A stretch of 64,000 nt of DNA, taken from NCBI GenBank assembly GCA_029976075.1, contig JARKNW010000133.1, positions 53,790-117,789 on the forward strand, in the 5' to 3' direction. Below the pieces are notes generated by a model. It did not search any database and was not told where the DNA came from. It was given only the letters and a program-made list of their open reading frames with translations. The first letter of the stretch is position 1, and every line of letters starts with the position of its first letter. Source of the stretch: Pleomorphomonas sp. (lineage in GTDB: Bacteria > Pseudomonadota > Alphaproteobacteria > Rhizobiales > Pleomorphomonadaceae). The position numbers and the translations under genes are program-made. Shown here piece by piece: positions 9,542 through 19,906 of this stretch.

Positions 9542-10438
9542 ATGAAGCTGGGTCGGCAGATTCCTCTCAATGCGCTCCGGGTATTCGAGGCGGTCGCGCG
9601 CCTGATGAGCTTCACCCGCGCCGGCGAAGAACTCGGCATGACGCAAACAGCCGTCAGCTATCAGGTGAAACAGTTGGAAGGTGTGCTGGGTGAACTCTTG
9701 TTCCGACGGCTACCACGGCGGATCGAACTGACCGAGGCGGGGGAACGGCTGGTCCCCAAGGTGAGCGAGGCCTTTGCGCTTCTTGAAGAAGCGATGGCGG
9801 CGGCCCGGACGGCCGTTGATGAGCAACTGATCATCAACACCACGTCGACATTCGCCGCTCATTGGCTCGCGAGCCGTATCGGCAACTTCCAACTCGGCGC
9901 GCCGCACATCGCTGTCCGCCTCATAACCGACAATGCTCCGATGGATTTCGGCCGCGACCTCGGCGACGTCGCTATCCGCTTCGGCAAGGGCGACTGGCCG
10001 GGTCTTGTCGCCCACCATGTCATGGACCTCGACTTTGCTCCCATGCTCAGTCCAACGCTGCTCGATTGGGTCAAGCCGCTCAATTGCCCGCGCGATCTTC
10101 TCAAATGCAAGATCATCGACCCCGGAGATCCCTGGTGGCGACTCTGGTTCGAGGCGGCCGGCGTGAGTGACGCCGATCTAGAGGGGCGACAGCGAAACCT
10201 CTTCGGTTCGCAGACGCTGGAGGCGAGTTCGGCCATCGCCGGTCATGGCGTCGCCATCCTGACGCCGGCATTCTATCGCGAGGAGCTGGCGAGCGGCAGG
10301 CTGATCATGCCCTTCGATCTCATCGGCCGCGACGGTTCCGCTTACTGGCTTGTCTATCCGGAAAGCCGACGCAGCCAGCCGAAGATTCGGGCCTTTCGTG
10401 ATTGGTTGCTCAGGGATATCGAAAAGCATCCGCCATAA
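9542..10438 (+). CDS. LysR-family transcriptional regulator, GcvA-like
   Basis: A 298-aa regulator. The N-terminal winged helix reads IPLNALRVFEAVARLMSFTRAGEELGMTQTAVSYQVKQLE, typical of the GcvA/AmpR branch. A periplasmic-binding-like effector domain follows from about residue 95 (LIINTTSTFAAHWLASRIGNF...). It faces the small DUF1127 gene, so the 102-bp spacer at 9440-9541 probably contains the shared promoter and its binding site. The effector is unknown. A 7-bp inverted repeat followed by a T-rich run lies just after its stop. Confidence 0.92.
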   Translation: MKLGRQIPLNALRVFEAVARLMSFTRAGEELGMTQTAVSYQVKQLEGVLGELLFRRLPRRIELTEAGERLVPKVSEAFALLEEAMAAARTAVDEQLIINTTSTFAAHWLASRIGNFQLGAPHIAVRLITDNAPMDFGRDLGDVAIRFGKGDWPGLVAHHVMDLDFAPMLSPTLLDWVKPLNCPRDLLKCKIIDPGDPWWRLWFEAAGVSDADLEGRQRNLFGSQTLEASSAIAGHGVAILTPAFYREELASGRLIMPFDLIGRDGSAYWLVYPESRRSQPKIRAFRDWLLRDIEKHPP

Positions 10439-10449
10439 AAGTCAAAAAG

Positions 10450-10486
10450 GGTTAACAGAACAGCCCGTATCGTTAACCTTATTTTT
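10450..10486 (+). terminator. Weak hairpin with T-rich tail after the LysR gene
   Basis: GGTTAAC (10450-10456) and GTTAACC (10472-10478) form 7-bp arms, preceded by AAAAA and followed by TTATTTTT. It could terminate the LysR gene, or could be a regulatory palindrome upstream of the serine-rich gene, whose start is 82 bases further on. Confidence 0.3.
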
Positions 10487-10560
10487 CTCAGGTTTCCGCG
10501 CCTGGTTTTGCAAATTGCCACGTCTAAAGCTGCAGAGGGAACTTTTCCCGGAGGCAGCAA

Positions 10561-11373
10561 ATGTCATCCCTTTCGGCCCTGACCAGCAATAGCGGCAGCC
10601 TTGCCGCCCTTTTCGGAACGTCCAGCGGTAAAGGGACATCGGCCGCCGACGCCTTTGCGCCACCTCCATCGTCTTCAGACAGTCAAAGCAGCAGCTCGAC
10701 ATCATCGACGGTATCGTCGAGCAATGCCTTTTCGTCCTTCGGCGGCGACATGCAATCAGCTCTGCTGTCGCTACAGGAGCAGATGAACGGCACGGATGGC
10801 GCCATGATGCCGCCGCCTCCGCCACCAGCGGAAGCCACAACAGCGTCTTCATCTGGAAATGGAGCCGGCACGGCCGATAGGACAGCCTCAACGGCAGAGG
10901 ATGCCACATCGGGCAAGACCCAGGAGGCCATGATGCCTCCCCCGCCGCCGCCCCAGGAAATGGCCTCGAGCGCCGACAGTTCGTCGACTGACGCCACATC
11001 AGCTTCATCAAGCACAACTTCGAGCACGACCTCATCGACCTCGTCCGCCGGCGACAGCTCCTCATCGTCAACGGATGGCGCCTCGGGCACAGGCAAGAGC
11101 AAGGAGGTGGTCAACACCACCTATCTCGATAATCCGGATGGCAGCACGACCATCACCGTCACCTATTCCGACGGTTCGACGAGCGTGACGACGACGGGCG
11201 GTCAAGGCCAATCGGCGTCAGGGTCGGATGCATCGTCCGGCGGCCTGCCTTACGGCCTGGGTGGCGGAAACGGCGCAGCCAGCGGCACACCCCAGTCACA
11301 GACGGTCAGCAACCTCTACGCCAGTGTTGCCAACAGCGCCTCCGTGATGACATCGGCCGGCGTCGCAGCCTGA
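10561..11373 (+). CDS. Serine/threonine-rich low-complexity protein with twin polyproline motifs
   Basis: A 270-aa product, very rich in Ser, Thr, Ala and Gly. Two copies of MMPPPPPP (starting at residues 82 and 124) are 42 residues apart, separated by Ser/Thr-rich linkers. A short segment DMQSALLSLQEQMNG precedes the first copy. The C-terminal part has NPDGSTTITVTYSDGSTSVTTT, which resembles the tail of rhizobial EF-hand proteins, but I see no EF-hand loop. There is no signal peptide or membrane segment. GGAGG lies 7 bases before the ATG, so it is probably expressed. Codon use is normal for the region. Function unknown. Confidence 0.7.
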   Translation: MSSLSALTSNSGSLAALFGTSSGKGTSAADAFAPPPSSSDSQSSSSTSSTVSSSNAFSSFGGDMQSALLSLQEQMNGTDGAMMPPPPPPAEATTASSSGNGAGTADRTASTAEDATSGKTQEAMMPPPPPPQEMASSADSSSTDATSASSSTTSSTTSSTSSAGDSSSSSTDGASGTGKSKEVVNTTYLDNPDGSTTITVTYSDGSTSVTTTGGQGQSASGSDASSGGLPYGLGGGNGAASGTPQSQTVSNLYASVANSASVMTSAGVAA

Positions 11374-11380
11374 TAGCCGC

Positions 11381-11713
11381 CTAACCGGCCGTTGCGCGCG
11401 GCCCAAAGAGTATGATCGCGGCGCCGACGAGACAGACGGCCGCGCCAGCGACATCCCAACGATCCGGGACCTGACGCTCTACCGACCAGAGCCAGAAGAG
11501 CGAAGTGGCAATGTAGACACCGCCATAGGCTGCGAAGGCACGACCAGCGGCTGCGCTGTCGATCCGCGTCAGCAGAAGTGCAAACAGAACAAGCAATACG
11601 GCTCCCGGCAACGTCCACAGAATGGACCTGCCAAGGCGCAGCCAAGCCCAGAAAGCAAAGCAACCGGCTATCTCGAAAAAAGCAGCGAGGAACTGGAGAA
11701 GAACGGACTTCAC
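11381..11713 (-). CDS. UPF0060 (YnfA) family membrane protein
   Basis: A 110-aa, four-helix inner-membrane protein. It begins [22 protein letters not shown], carries [20 protein letters not shown] in the middle, and ends in [16 protein letters not shown], the standard UPF0060/YnfA layout distantly related to small multidrug transporters. The start is GTG. It begins 5 bases after the popZ stop and is probably co-transcribed with popZ. Confidence 0.88.
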   Translation of the reverse strand: MKSVLLQFLAAFFEIAGCFAFWAWLRLGRSILWTLPGAVLLVLFALLLTRIDSAAAGRAFAAYGGVYIATSLFWLWSVERQVPDRWDVAGAAVCLVGAAIILFGPRATAG

Positions 11714-11718
11714 GCCGC

Positions 11719-12402
11719 TCAGCGTCCGTGGGAGACGCGCTCGATCTCTGCCCGCACCAGCCGCTCGACAATCACTGGCAGGTTTTCATCAAGCCAAGCC
11801 CGCAGCATGGGCCGCAGCATCTCCTTGACGAGGTCATCAAGCGTCCGCGCGTTGGCTGCGAGAACAGTGTGGCTCAGCTGTCCAAATGCCGACTGCACGG
11901 TGGCACTGGCGGCTGCGGAAACCAAATGCTCTTCAACGCTGGGCTCGGGCTCTGGACGGCTGCGTGGCACCTCCGCCTTTGCCGGCTCGGGCCGGCGCAC
12001 TGGCTCGGGCTCAGGTTCGGCGAAAGCAACTTCCGCCTCGTCTTCCTTGAGCCCTTCCACCAGTTCCAGCGGCTCCATCTCGTCGACCGTCGCCACATCC
12101 GCGAGATCGAGCACTTCCGGCTCTTCCCCGTCGTCGGCGTCGTCAACGTCCATTTCGGGCTCGGTCTCGTCGTCACCTGACTGGGCGAACAGCTTATCGA
12201 GATCGTCCTCGGAAATGTGCTCGTCCTCGAGTGCCGGCTTGGCCATCACCTCGACCTCCGGTTTTGCGGCAGCCACCTTGGCCGGAGTGGACTTGGGAGC
12301 GGCCGGTGCCTCCTTGGCGTCGGGCTCGTCGGCAATGATCCGCCGGATGGAAGCAAGGATCTCTTCCATTGAAGGTTCGGCGGACGCAGCTGCCTTAGCC
12401 AT
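11719..12402 (-). CDS. popZ: Pole-organizing protein PopZ (DUF2497)
   Basis: PopZ forms a polymeric matrix at the cell pole of alphaproteobacteria that anchors the chromosome origin and recruits signalling proteins. The 227-aa protein has the expected three parts: an N-terminal helix [17 protein letters not shown] at about residues 10-26, a long acidic and Pro/Glu-rich linker (about 30-155), and a C-terminal oligomerisation region [20 protein letters not shown] through [18 protein letters not shown] start at 12402. Confidence 0.92.
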   Translation of the reverse strand: MAKAAASAEPSMEEILASIRRIIADEPDAKEAPAAPKSTPAKVAAAKPEVEVMAKPALEDEHISEDDLDKLFAQSGDDETEPEMDVDDADDGEEPEVLDLADVATVDEMEPLELVEGLKEDEAEVAFAEPEPEPVRRPEPAKAEVPRSRPEPEPSVEEHLVSAAASATVQSAFGQLSHTVLAANARTLDDLVKEMLRPMLRAWLDENLPVIVERLVRAEIERVSHGR

Positions 12403-12649
12403 TGGTCTCTACTCCGAGTGGGTTACCCCACCAACTACTAAACGATCAATCCCGGCCGGAGTCCGCATGACGCCTGTGAGCAACCGGCTTGGAACGCCCC
12501 TTTGGCGGCAAACCCGAACGCCAGAATGCACGTCATCCACTGGAAACACCAGCGGAACACCTGATTCGACCTCAGAAGTATAGATTAGTTAACGCCGCTG
12601 GAAACGGTTTGCGCCGGGAATCCAATGGTTATCCCCGGCACCACCAGCG

Positions 12650-14077
12650 TCAGCGACCATCCGGCGTGCGCAGACCGATCCACTTGTCGCGAACCTGCTC
12701 GTAATGCTGCTCGGGACGGTAGGCCTGAACCTTGAGACCAAGGCGCTCGCGATCAAGGCGTCCCATGGCCGAGACGACGCTATAGCTGGCAACCACAAAC
12801 TGCGCCTGCGCTCCCACTTCGGACAACCGAGCGTCAATCAGTGTGCTCTGGGCGTTGAGGACGTCCAGCGTTGTCCGCTGACCGACCTTCTGCTCTTCCA
12901 CCACACCCTCCAGCGCCAGCCGGCTCGCGTTCACGGATGCCTCGGCCGCAACGATCTGAGCTTTGGCCGATTCAAGCGCACTCCAAGCCTGGGTCAGCGC
13001 GGCATCAACAGACATGCGCGCCACATCGACCTGCAGCTTGGCCTGACCAAGCTGCTCCTTGGCTTGGCGAACCGTGGCGTACTCGCCGCCCCCCTGATAG
13101 ATCGGGATCGACAGGACAGCCGCCACTGAGCCGTCAAGCGTACGTGCACGATCCGGTGCAGATGTCGGGTTGTTGGATACATTGCCTGCGAATGTACTTC
13201 CCACGGTCCCCTGCACCACGAAGCTCGGCAGAAGGGCGCCTTCCTCGATCTCCACATTGTAAGACGCGGTATCGGCGTTGTAGATCGCCGCGCGAATCAT
13301 GGGATGCTCGGTGCGCGATGCATCGACTGCGGCCGACAGCTTGCCCGGCAACAGTTTGGTGATCGGTCCCGGCGAGCGGAGGTTCTTCGGCTCATGGCCA
13401 ACTACCTTCACATAGTTGGCCTTCGCGGTCAGCAAATCCGCCTGGGCTGAACTGACAGCCGAAGTTGCGGCAGCCAGAGCAGCCTGCGCCTGCGACACAT
13501 CGGTTCGGGTACCCTCGCCAACCGAAAACCGGTCATTGGCTGCCCTTACCTGCTCCTGAAGAAAAGCGACGTTGGACTGGCGCAGTTCAAGCACTTGCCC
13601 GGACAGAATCACGTTCATGTAGGCAGAAGCGGTATCGAGCAGCGTCGATTGCTCGGTGTTTCGCAACTGTTCGCGCGAGGCCTTCACCGCCGACTCGGCC
13701 TTATGAACGCCGTTCTCAATGCGCCCACCCATGTAAATTGGCTGAACGATCTGGATCTGTCCCTGGACTGCCCCCGTGTCGGTATAGGTGCTCGCCCAGT
13801 TCGAGGTGCTGGTGGTACGAAACCGGGTGTCGGTGGCGGTCAGACCTGCCGAAACCTGGCCATTGATCGTCGGACGATAACCGGAGAGCGCCTGCGGCAC
13901 ATACTCATCGGTGGCCCGCGTCCCCGCCCGCGCCGCATTGAGAGAGGGGTTGTTGGCGTAAGCCGCAGCCATCGCCTCCTGCAACGTCTCCGCCGAGGCA
14001 ACGCCAGACATGGCAACAAAAAGGCCGACGGCGGCCGAAAGGTACAGGGAGGGACGGAACGCCACGACACACCTCAT
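12650..14077 (-). CDS. tolC: TolC-family outer-membrane efflux protein
   Basis: This is the trimeric outer-membrane exit duct for type I secretion and drug efflux. A signal peptide (MRCVVAFRPSLYLSAAVGL... cleaved near VASA/ET, residues 1-29) is followed by the two repeated TolC halves: SLNAARAGTRATDEYVPQALSGYRP early, then LPSFVVQGTVGS and LSIPIYQGGGEYATVRQAKEQL in the second half. The ATG at 14077 (475 aa) is preferred to an upstream TTG at 14107 because it starts the signal peptide cleanly. No inner-membrane or adaptor partner is adjacent. A Pcm-like gene lies upstream on the same strand, the usual rhizobial neighbour. Confidence 0.9.
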   Translation of the reverse strand: MRCVVAFRPSLYLSAAVGLFVAMSGVASAETLQEAMAAAYANNPSLNAARAGTRATDEYVPQALSGYRPTINGQVSAGLTATDTRFRTTSTSNWASTYTDTGAVQGQIQIVQPIYMGGRIENGVHKAESAVKASREQLRNTEQSTLLDTASAYMNVILSGQVLELRQSNVAFLQEQVRAANDRFSVGEGTRTDVSQAQAALAAATSAVSSAQADLLTAKANYVKVVGHEPKNLRSPGPITKLLPGKLSAAVDASRTEHPMIRAAIYNADTASYNVEIEEGALLPSFVVQGTVGSTFAGNVSNNPTSAPDRARTLDGSVAAVLSIPIYQGGGEYATVRQAKEQLGQAKLQVDVARMSVDAALTQAWSALESAKAQIVAAEASVNASRLALEGVVEEQKVGQRTTLDVLNAQSTLIDARLSEVGAQAQFVVASYSVVSAMGRLDRERLGLKVQAYRPEQHYEQVRDKWIGLRTPDGR

Positions 14078-14360
14078 GTTCACCACAACCCGACGCGGTA
14101 TACTCAACGATTTGAATTCGGTCTTCTCACGCCTTCGCGAGGAAGCCGTGAGATCGCCATATTTGCTAACAAACCGTTAATCGTACGGCGACGGACTATA
14201 GCCGAAGAACAGACAAACGAAAGCGTAGCCTGCAACGTCGCGGCGAATTCAGTCAGATCGGTGCACAGAAATCACAGCAGCAGGGCAAGACCAAGCACAA
14301 GGCTTTACGCTGACCTACTGGCCGACACGGTCGTATAAAGCGTACTGCTACAGCACGAAC

Positions 14361-15017
14361 CTAGAAGGCGAAAGTCTTGACCGCCTCAAATCCGGGCAGC
14401 AAGGGAACCGACGCATTGAACAGCGCGCGGCCGGAAATACCTGCGTCATCGCGCGTATAAAGCTTGGCCCAAGGTGCACTGCCCCCTTCCTCGACAAGAA
14501 GCATCCGTCCGCCCTTGGCGAGCTGCCGGGCAATCGCCTCCGGGAACGCCGAGACACTGCCATTGAATAAAATGACGTCGAAAGGTGCCGCGTCCGGCAC
14601 GCCCTTGACCAGCGAAGCCTCGACAACCGCGACGTTGGGAGTGCCGGCGAGCTGTCGGCGGGCAAAGGCAGCAAGATCCGCGTCCTGTTCCAATGCCACC
14701 ACAGATCCGGCGAGTCGAGCCATCACGGCGGAGCCGTAACCAGAGGCAGTGCCAACTTCCAGCACCTTCTCCGTCGGCTTGATGTTGGCAAACTGCAGCA
14801 ACCTAGCCAGCACCATCGGCTGGATCAGGACACGTGCCGAACGGCCATTTCCGAGCGGCAGATCGCGATCAAGATAGGCGAGCGGCCTTTGGTCTTCCGG
14901 TGCAAAGGTCTCGCGCTCCACCACGCCCATTGCATCGATGATGCGAAGATCGGTGACATCGTTTGGCCTTACCTGACCATCGACCATCTTGGTGCGCAAC
15001 GCCGGGAAATCGACCAT
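14361..15017 (-). CDS. Protein-L-isoaspartate O-methyltransferase-like protein
   Basis: A 218-aa SAM-dependent methyltransferase of the Pcm family. LRTKMVDGQVRPNDVTD at the start, LQPM-like LIQPMVLARLLQF, the SAM motif KVLEVGTASGYGSAVMARL, and DVILFNGSVSAFPEAIARQLAKGGRML are visible. True Pcm has a conserved GTASGYQ/GAGSGY motif; GTASGYG here is close. Repair of isoaspartyl residues is the family role, but this rhizobial subgroup upstream of tolC is not characterised, so activity is inferred. The ATG at 15017 has AGAGGA upstream. Confidence 0.82.
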   Translation of the reverse strand: MVDFPALRTKMVDGQVRPNDVTDLRIIDAMGVVERETFAPEDQRPLAYLDRDLPLGNGRSARVLIQPMVLARLLQFANIKPTEKVLEVGTASGYGSAVMARLAGSVVALEQDADLAAFARRQLAGTPNVAVVEASLVKGVPDAAPFDVILFNGSVSAFPEAIARQLAKGGRMLLVEEGGSAPWAKLYTRDDAGISGRALFNASVPLLPGFEAVKTFAF

Positions 15018-15221
15018 GGATTCAAGTCCTCTGCCGGAATTCTCTTCCGGCTCATCCAATAACTGCCCCCCTCTTCCGAAACAAGGGCTTCTACGCAGCT
15101 TTGCGGAGTGGGAGAGCCACGATCGGCACTTTCCTGCAGTTGGCTGAATTCCAACAGCAGGTCTGCGGGTTCAAGACATCGCAATCCTGACCGAACCTCA
15201 AACCCGATGCTTTGTGAAATC

Positions 15222-15295
15222 TGGAGGCCACGGAGGGAATCGAACCCCCGTACACGGATTTGCAATCCGCTGCGTCACCACTCCGCCACGTGGCC
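15222..15295 (-). tRNA. tRNA-Cys (GCA)
   Basis: A 74-nt cloverleaf on the minus strand, beginning GGCCACGTGGCGGAGTGG. The acceptor stem GGCCACG pairs with CGTGGCC; the anticodon loop is TTGCAAA with GCA at 15261-15263; the T-arm reads GGGGGTTCGATTCCCTC; a CCA end is encoded. Confidence 0.97.
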
Positions 15296-15427
15296 CCATC
15301 GGGAAGGCTTCATAAGGGAGCGCAACGGCATAGACAAGGGGGCAGAGGGTGAAAAAGCATCAATGCAAAAGCCATGTCGCTCTTTCCCCGATAATGCCTG
15401 GATGACATCCACCACAACCTTGGATAA

Positions 15428-16971
<1,544 letters not shown>

Positions 16972-17019
16972 GGCCGTCTTGCGCCAATGGCTGGAGGATG
17001 AGATGCGCGCCGCCATCAT

Positions 17020-17256
17020 TCATACGGCAACTGCCAGCCCCGTGCTGTAGCCGCTCTGGCTGAACTGCTGTCCGATGGCACTTCTGCTGGCGATATGATC
17101 GGCCGCAGCCCGCTCGGCTTCGGCGACCGAGCCGTAGAGTTCACCGTCAAGATCCCAAACGTCATACTTTACAGCGACGAAACGCACCTGGTCCCCCGCT
17201 GGAGCAGCGACAGCAACGGCCTTTCCGGCCACCTCGATGACAATTGGCTTGGACAT
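17020..17256 (-). CDS. Small conserved-looking hypothetical protein
   Basis: A 78-aa product beginning MSKPIVIEVAGKAVAVAAP, then VRFVAVKYDVWDLDGELYGSVAEAERA and an Ala/Ser-rich tail. There is no signal peptide or membrane segment. The ATG at 17256 has AGGAGA about 9 bases upstream, a strong site that rules out the longer in-frame start. No family recognised. It lies tail-to-tail with the broken GH1 gene and has 444 bases without another gene upstream. Confidence 0.6.
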   Translation of the reverse strand: MSKPIVIEVAGKAVAVAAPAGDQVRFVAVKYDVWDLDGELYGSVAEAERAAADHIASRSAIGQQFSQSGYSTGLAVAV

Positions 17257-17700
17257 AATATAGCTCTCCTGGTCTATCGCCAAAGGCGAGACCATCATCC
17301 GGTCGATTGCGTTTTCCGTGAAAAGTGTCAGGTGCTTAGCAGAGACACATTCGCCATTGGCGTTTCGAGCCAAGATGATTGGGATGGAACGTCGAACGGC
17401 ATACATTCGTTCGCGCGATCCGCGTGTTCGAAATGTTTGTCATTTTGACCTCCTTTCCCAGGAACGAGAGAGCATTTCTCTCTGGGACAAACCGATACTG
17501 ATCAACAACGACCGAAATATGACGCCGTCCAGTTGGGCTTTGGTCGTATTCCGAAGACGCCGCGAACCAATCTCGCTTGTCCTAAATTCAACTTGCCATA
17601 AGTGGAGTCACCACTCCAGAAACGAAATATCAAAGTCAGGCACATTCGCGTGAAGGGATTTCCCAAGCGTCTTGGGCCTGCATGAGTCCAACGCAACAAG
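17257..17700. other. Gene-poor stretch
   Basis: I see no convincing gene here; the short frames present look like chance. The part next to 17257 must hold the promoter of the small hypothetical gene on the minus strand. An imperfect hairpin (AGAGAG/CTCTCT, about 17470-17485) is flanked by CCCAG and GGGA. Base composition is more AT-rich than in the neighbouring genes. Confidence 0.4.
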
Positions 17701-17955
17701 CTACATCGATCCGACGTCTCGCTTTCTCCAGCGGTTGTAGCGTCGCAACACCCAGACCTCGGCACGACGGCGCAATCGGCGAGCCAACGGCGAATCGACC
17801 GACAGGATGACGAATCCCACGGGAATCATCCAAAACCCGACGACCGGCAGGAACCCGACCAGGCCCATGGCCACAAAGGCCAAGCCCAGGGCGACGCGGA
17901 GAGGCCGGCTTTTCGGCAGTCGTACCGTCCTCCCCCGGAGCTTTATCTTCGTCAT
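17701..17955 (-). CDS. Small two-helix membrane protein
   Basis: An 84-aa protein: a basic start MTKIKLRGRTVRLPKSRPLR, two hydrophobic segments (about residues 20-38 and 40-53, LGLAFVAMGLVGFLPVVGFWMIPVGFVIL), then a very basic tail LARRLRRRAEVWVLRRYNRWRKR. The layout resembles PGPGW-type small membrane proteins of alphaproteobacteria. Function unknown. The ATG at 17955 has AAAGGCG upstream; the longer frame extending to 18255 runs toward the tRNA-Asn gene and is not protein-like. Confidence 0.6.
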   Translation of the reverse strand: MTKIKLRGRTVRLPKSRPLRVALGLAFVAMGLVGFLPVVGFWMIPVGFVILSVDSPLARRLRRRAEVWVLRRYNRWRKRDVGSM

Positions 17956-18213
17956 GAAGCGCCTTTCATTGCGACCGCATTCCGCGGAAATCAGTCTCGG
18001 ACAAATAGGAAAGCACCCATCGCCTTTCAAAGACCGCCAACCCGGCTTGCGGGAAAACACTGCCCCGGCGAACAGAAAAACCTTTCGATGCCATGCCGTT
18101 AGCCTTCGAATATCCACCTTCTCCGAGGTTTTCACACCGGGATCGCATTTTCCTTGCGGAGGGGGCTTTGCAAACCGGAACAGCTTTGTTATACGCACCG
18201 CCACCGAAGCTGT

Positions 18214-18289
18214 TCCGCGATAGCTCAGTTGGTAGAGCAGGTGACTGTTAATCACCGGGTCGTAGGTTCGAGTCCTACTCGCGGAGCCA
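18214..18289 (+). tRNA. tRNA-Asn (GTT)
   Basis: A 76-nt cloverleaf: acceptor TCCGCGA/TCGCGGA, D-arm TAGCTCAGTTGGTAGAGCA, anticodon stem-loop GGTGACTGTTAATCACC with GTT at 18247-18249, T-arm GTAGGTTCGAGTCCTAC, discriminator G and encoded CCA. It lies about 80 bases before the truncated ROK gene end and the rfbBA segment. Confidence 0.97.
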
Positions 18290-18369
18290 TCGGTTTCCCA
18301 AGGAAATCAAGCTGTTAAATTCAGCCCTCTACGGATAATCTGTGTGCCGTTGCGCTTGCCGCCATCGTA

Positions 18370-18504
18370 TCACGACGGCAGAGAGAAGAAGCTATCGATA
18401 GCCAGCGCTGCTGCACCGCGTGCCCAGGCGTCGTCGTTCCAGAACTCGACGAACACCTCGGTGTTCCGCTGGAAATTCTTCTCCTTGAGCGTCGCAACCA
18501 GCGG
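18370..18504 (-). pseudogene. 3' fragment of a ROK regulator gene (duplicate of 21017-21151)
   Basis: This segment encodes the last 44 codons and the stop of the ROK repressor found intact at 21017-22177 (minus strand). The two copies differ at only about eight positions, most of them near the 3' end; 18403-18504 is nearly identical to 21050-21151. The upstream part of the gene is absent, and 28 bases later the rfbB stop begins. It is a remnant, not a gene. Confidence 0.9.
18371..18504 (+). repeat. Direct repeat, copy 1 of 2 (partner 21018-21151)
   Basis: About 134 bp repeated in the same orientation at 21018-21151 (offset 2647). The pair brackets rfbB-rfbA exactly; identity breaks off abruptly after GCGG at 18504/21151. 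Confidence 0.9.
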
Positions 18505-18532
18505 TGATTGCCGCCCCCCCTCAAAGCATTTG

Positions 18533-19621
18533 TTATCGAAGCTGACCGAGTCGCTCGCGTTGGTACTGACCGCTCAGCACTCGCTCACACCATCCCAGAT
18601 TACCGAGATACCATTCTACTGTTTTCCGAATGCCGGAATCGAACGTTTCTAGCGGCGTCCAACCCAGTTCGCGCTGGATCTTGCTGGCATCGATGGCATA
18701 TCGGCGATCATGCCCCGGACGATCCTGAACGGAGGTGATCAGCGCCCTGTAGTCCGTGAACGACTTTTCGGGCTCGGGAGGCGCCACTTCCTGAAGGACA
18801 TCGCAAAGGGTCCGGACCACATCGATGTTCTGTTTCTCGTTGTGGCCGCCGATGTTGTAAGTCTCGCCGACCTTGCCCTCGGTCACCACCTTGTAGAGCG
18901 CCCGGGCGTGGTCTTCCACGTAGAGCCAGTCGCGGATCTGGTCGCCCTTGCCGTAGACCGGCAGGGGCTTGCCCTCCAGCGCGTTGAGGATCATCAGCGG
19001 AATGAGCTTTTCGGGGAAGTGGTAGGGGCCGTAGTTGTTGGAGCAGTTGGTGACGATGACCGGCAGGCCGTAGGTGCGGCGCCAGGCGCGAACCAGGTGA
19101 TCCGAGCTGGCCTTGCTGGCCGAATAGGGGCTGCTGGGTGCGTAGGCCGTCGTTTCCGTAAAGAGACGCGACGCGGCGCCGTCCTCGTCGTCGGGGTGCG
19201 GCAGGTCGCCATAGACCTCGTCTGTGGATACGTGATGGAAGCGGAAGGACCGTTTGCGCTGGTCGTCTAGGCCCTGCCAATAGCTGCGCGCGGCCTGCAG
19301 AAGGGTATAGGTACCGACAATATTGGTTTCGATGAAAGCCGCCGGGCCGTCGATGGAGCGGTCCACGTGGCTCTCGGCGGCAAGATGCATGACGGCGTCC
19401 GGCCGATGCCGGGCGAATACACGTTCCATCTCGGCACGGTCGCAGATATCGACGCGCTCGAAGGCGTAGCGATCCGACGCTTCGACCTTGCTTAGGTTCT
19501 CGAGGTTTCCGGCATAGGTCAGCTTGTCGACGTTGACGACCTCATCGCCGGTGTTGCCGATGATGTGGCGGATGACCGCCGATCCGATGAAGCCGGCGCC
19601 GCCGGTGACCAGGATCTTCAT
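18533..19621 (-). CDS. rfbB: dTDP-glucose 4,6-dehydratase
   Basis: RfbB/RmlB converts dTDP-glucose to dTDP-4-keto-6-deoxyglucose, the precursor of L-rhamnose and other deoxysugars of surface polysaccharides. The 362-aa SDR enzyme shows the NAD motif [48 protein letters not shown], the catalytic [12 protein letters not shown], and [14 protein letters not shown]. The stop is 28 bases from a fragment of a ROK gene. Base composition matches the high-GC surroundings, unlike rfbA next to it. rfbC and rfbD are not in the window. Confidence 0.95.
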   Translation of the reverse strand: MKILVTGGAGFIGSAVIRHIIGNTGDEVVNVDKLTYAGNLENLSKVEASDRYAFERVDICDRAEMERVFARHRPDAVMHLAAESHVDRSIDGPAAFIETNIVGTYTLLQAARSYWQGLDDQRKRSFRFHHVSTDEVYGDLPHPDDEDGAASRLFTETTAYAPSSPYSASKASSDHLVRAWRRTYGLPVIVTNCSNNYGPYHFPEKLIPLMILNALEGKPLPVYGKGDQIRDWLYVEDHARALYKVVTEGKVGETYNIGGHNEKQNIDVVRTLCDVLQEVAPPEPEKSFTDYRALITSVQDRPGHDRRYAIDASKIQRELGWTPLETFDSGIRKTVEWYLGNLGWCERVLSGQYQRERLGQLR

Positions 19622-19906
19622 TCCCGTCTAGCCCCGAGATGGATCAGCAAGTGAGATAGGGAGAGAGAGTTGACTGTGTAAGCTTCGCATTCAAGGTGGC
19701 CTAACATATCGGGTTCGTCGGGTTTCCCCAAGCAATGATGGGCATTAGAACAGGTCAAATAGCAAGGACGATGCCCCTTGGCATGATAAATCTAAAATAA
19801 CACAGTCTCATTCGACCGTTTTTACTTACACCTTCGCCACTTCCTCCGTAGAGACAGAGGTAGACAAGGCAAGGAGCACTTGCCCATTAGACGCTCTCTC
19901 AGTCAC

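Noticed and set aside
11807..12583. A plus-strand serine-rich frame opposite popZ
   Set aside because: It reads as the complement of the Glu/Pro/Ala-rich PopZ linker. No ribosome site or family.
18344..18652. A short plus-strand frame over the repeat region
   Set aside because: It crosses the antisense side of the ROK fragment and the rfbB stop, and has no protein-like features.
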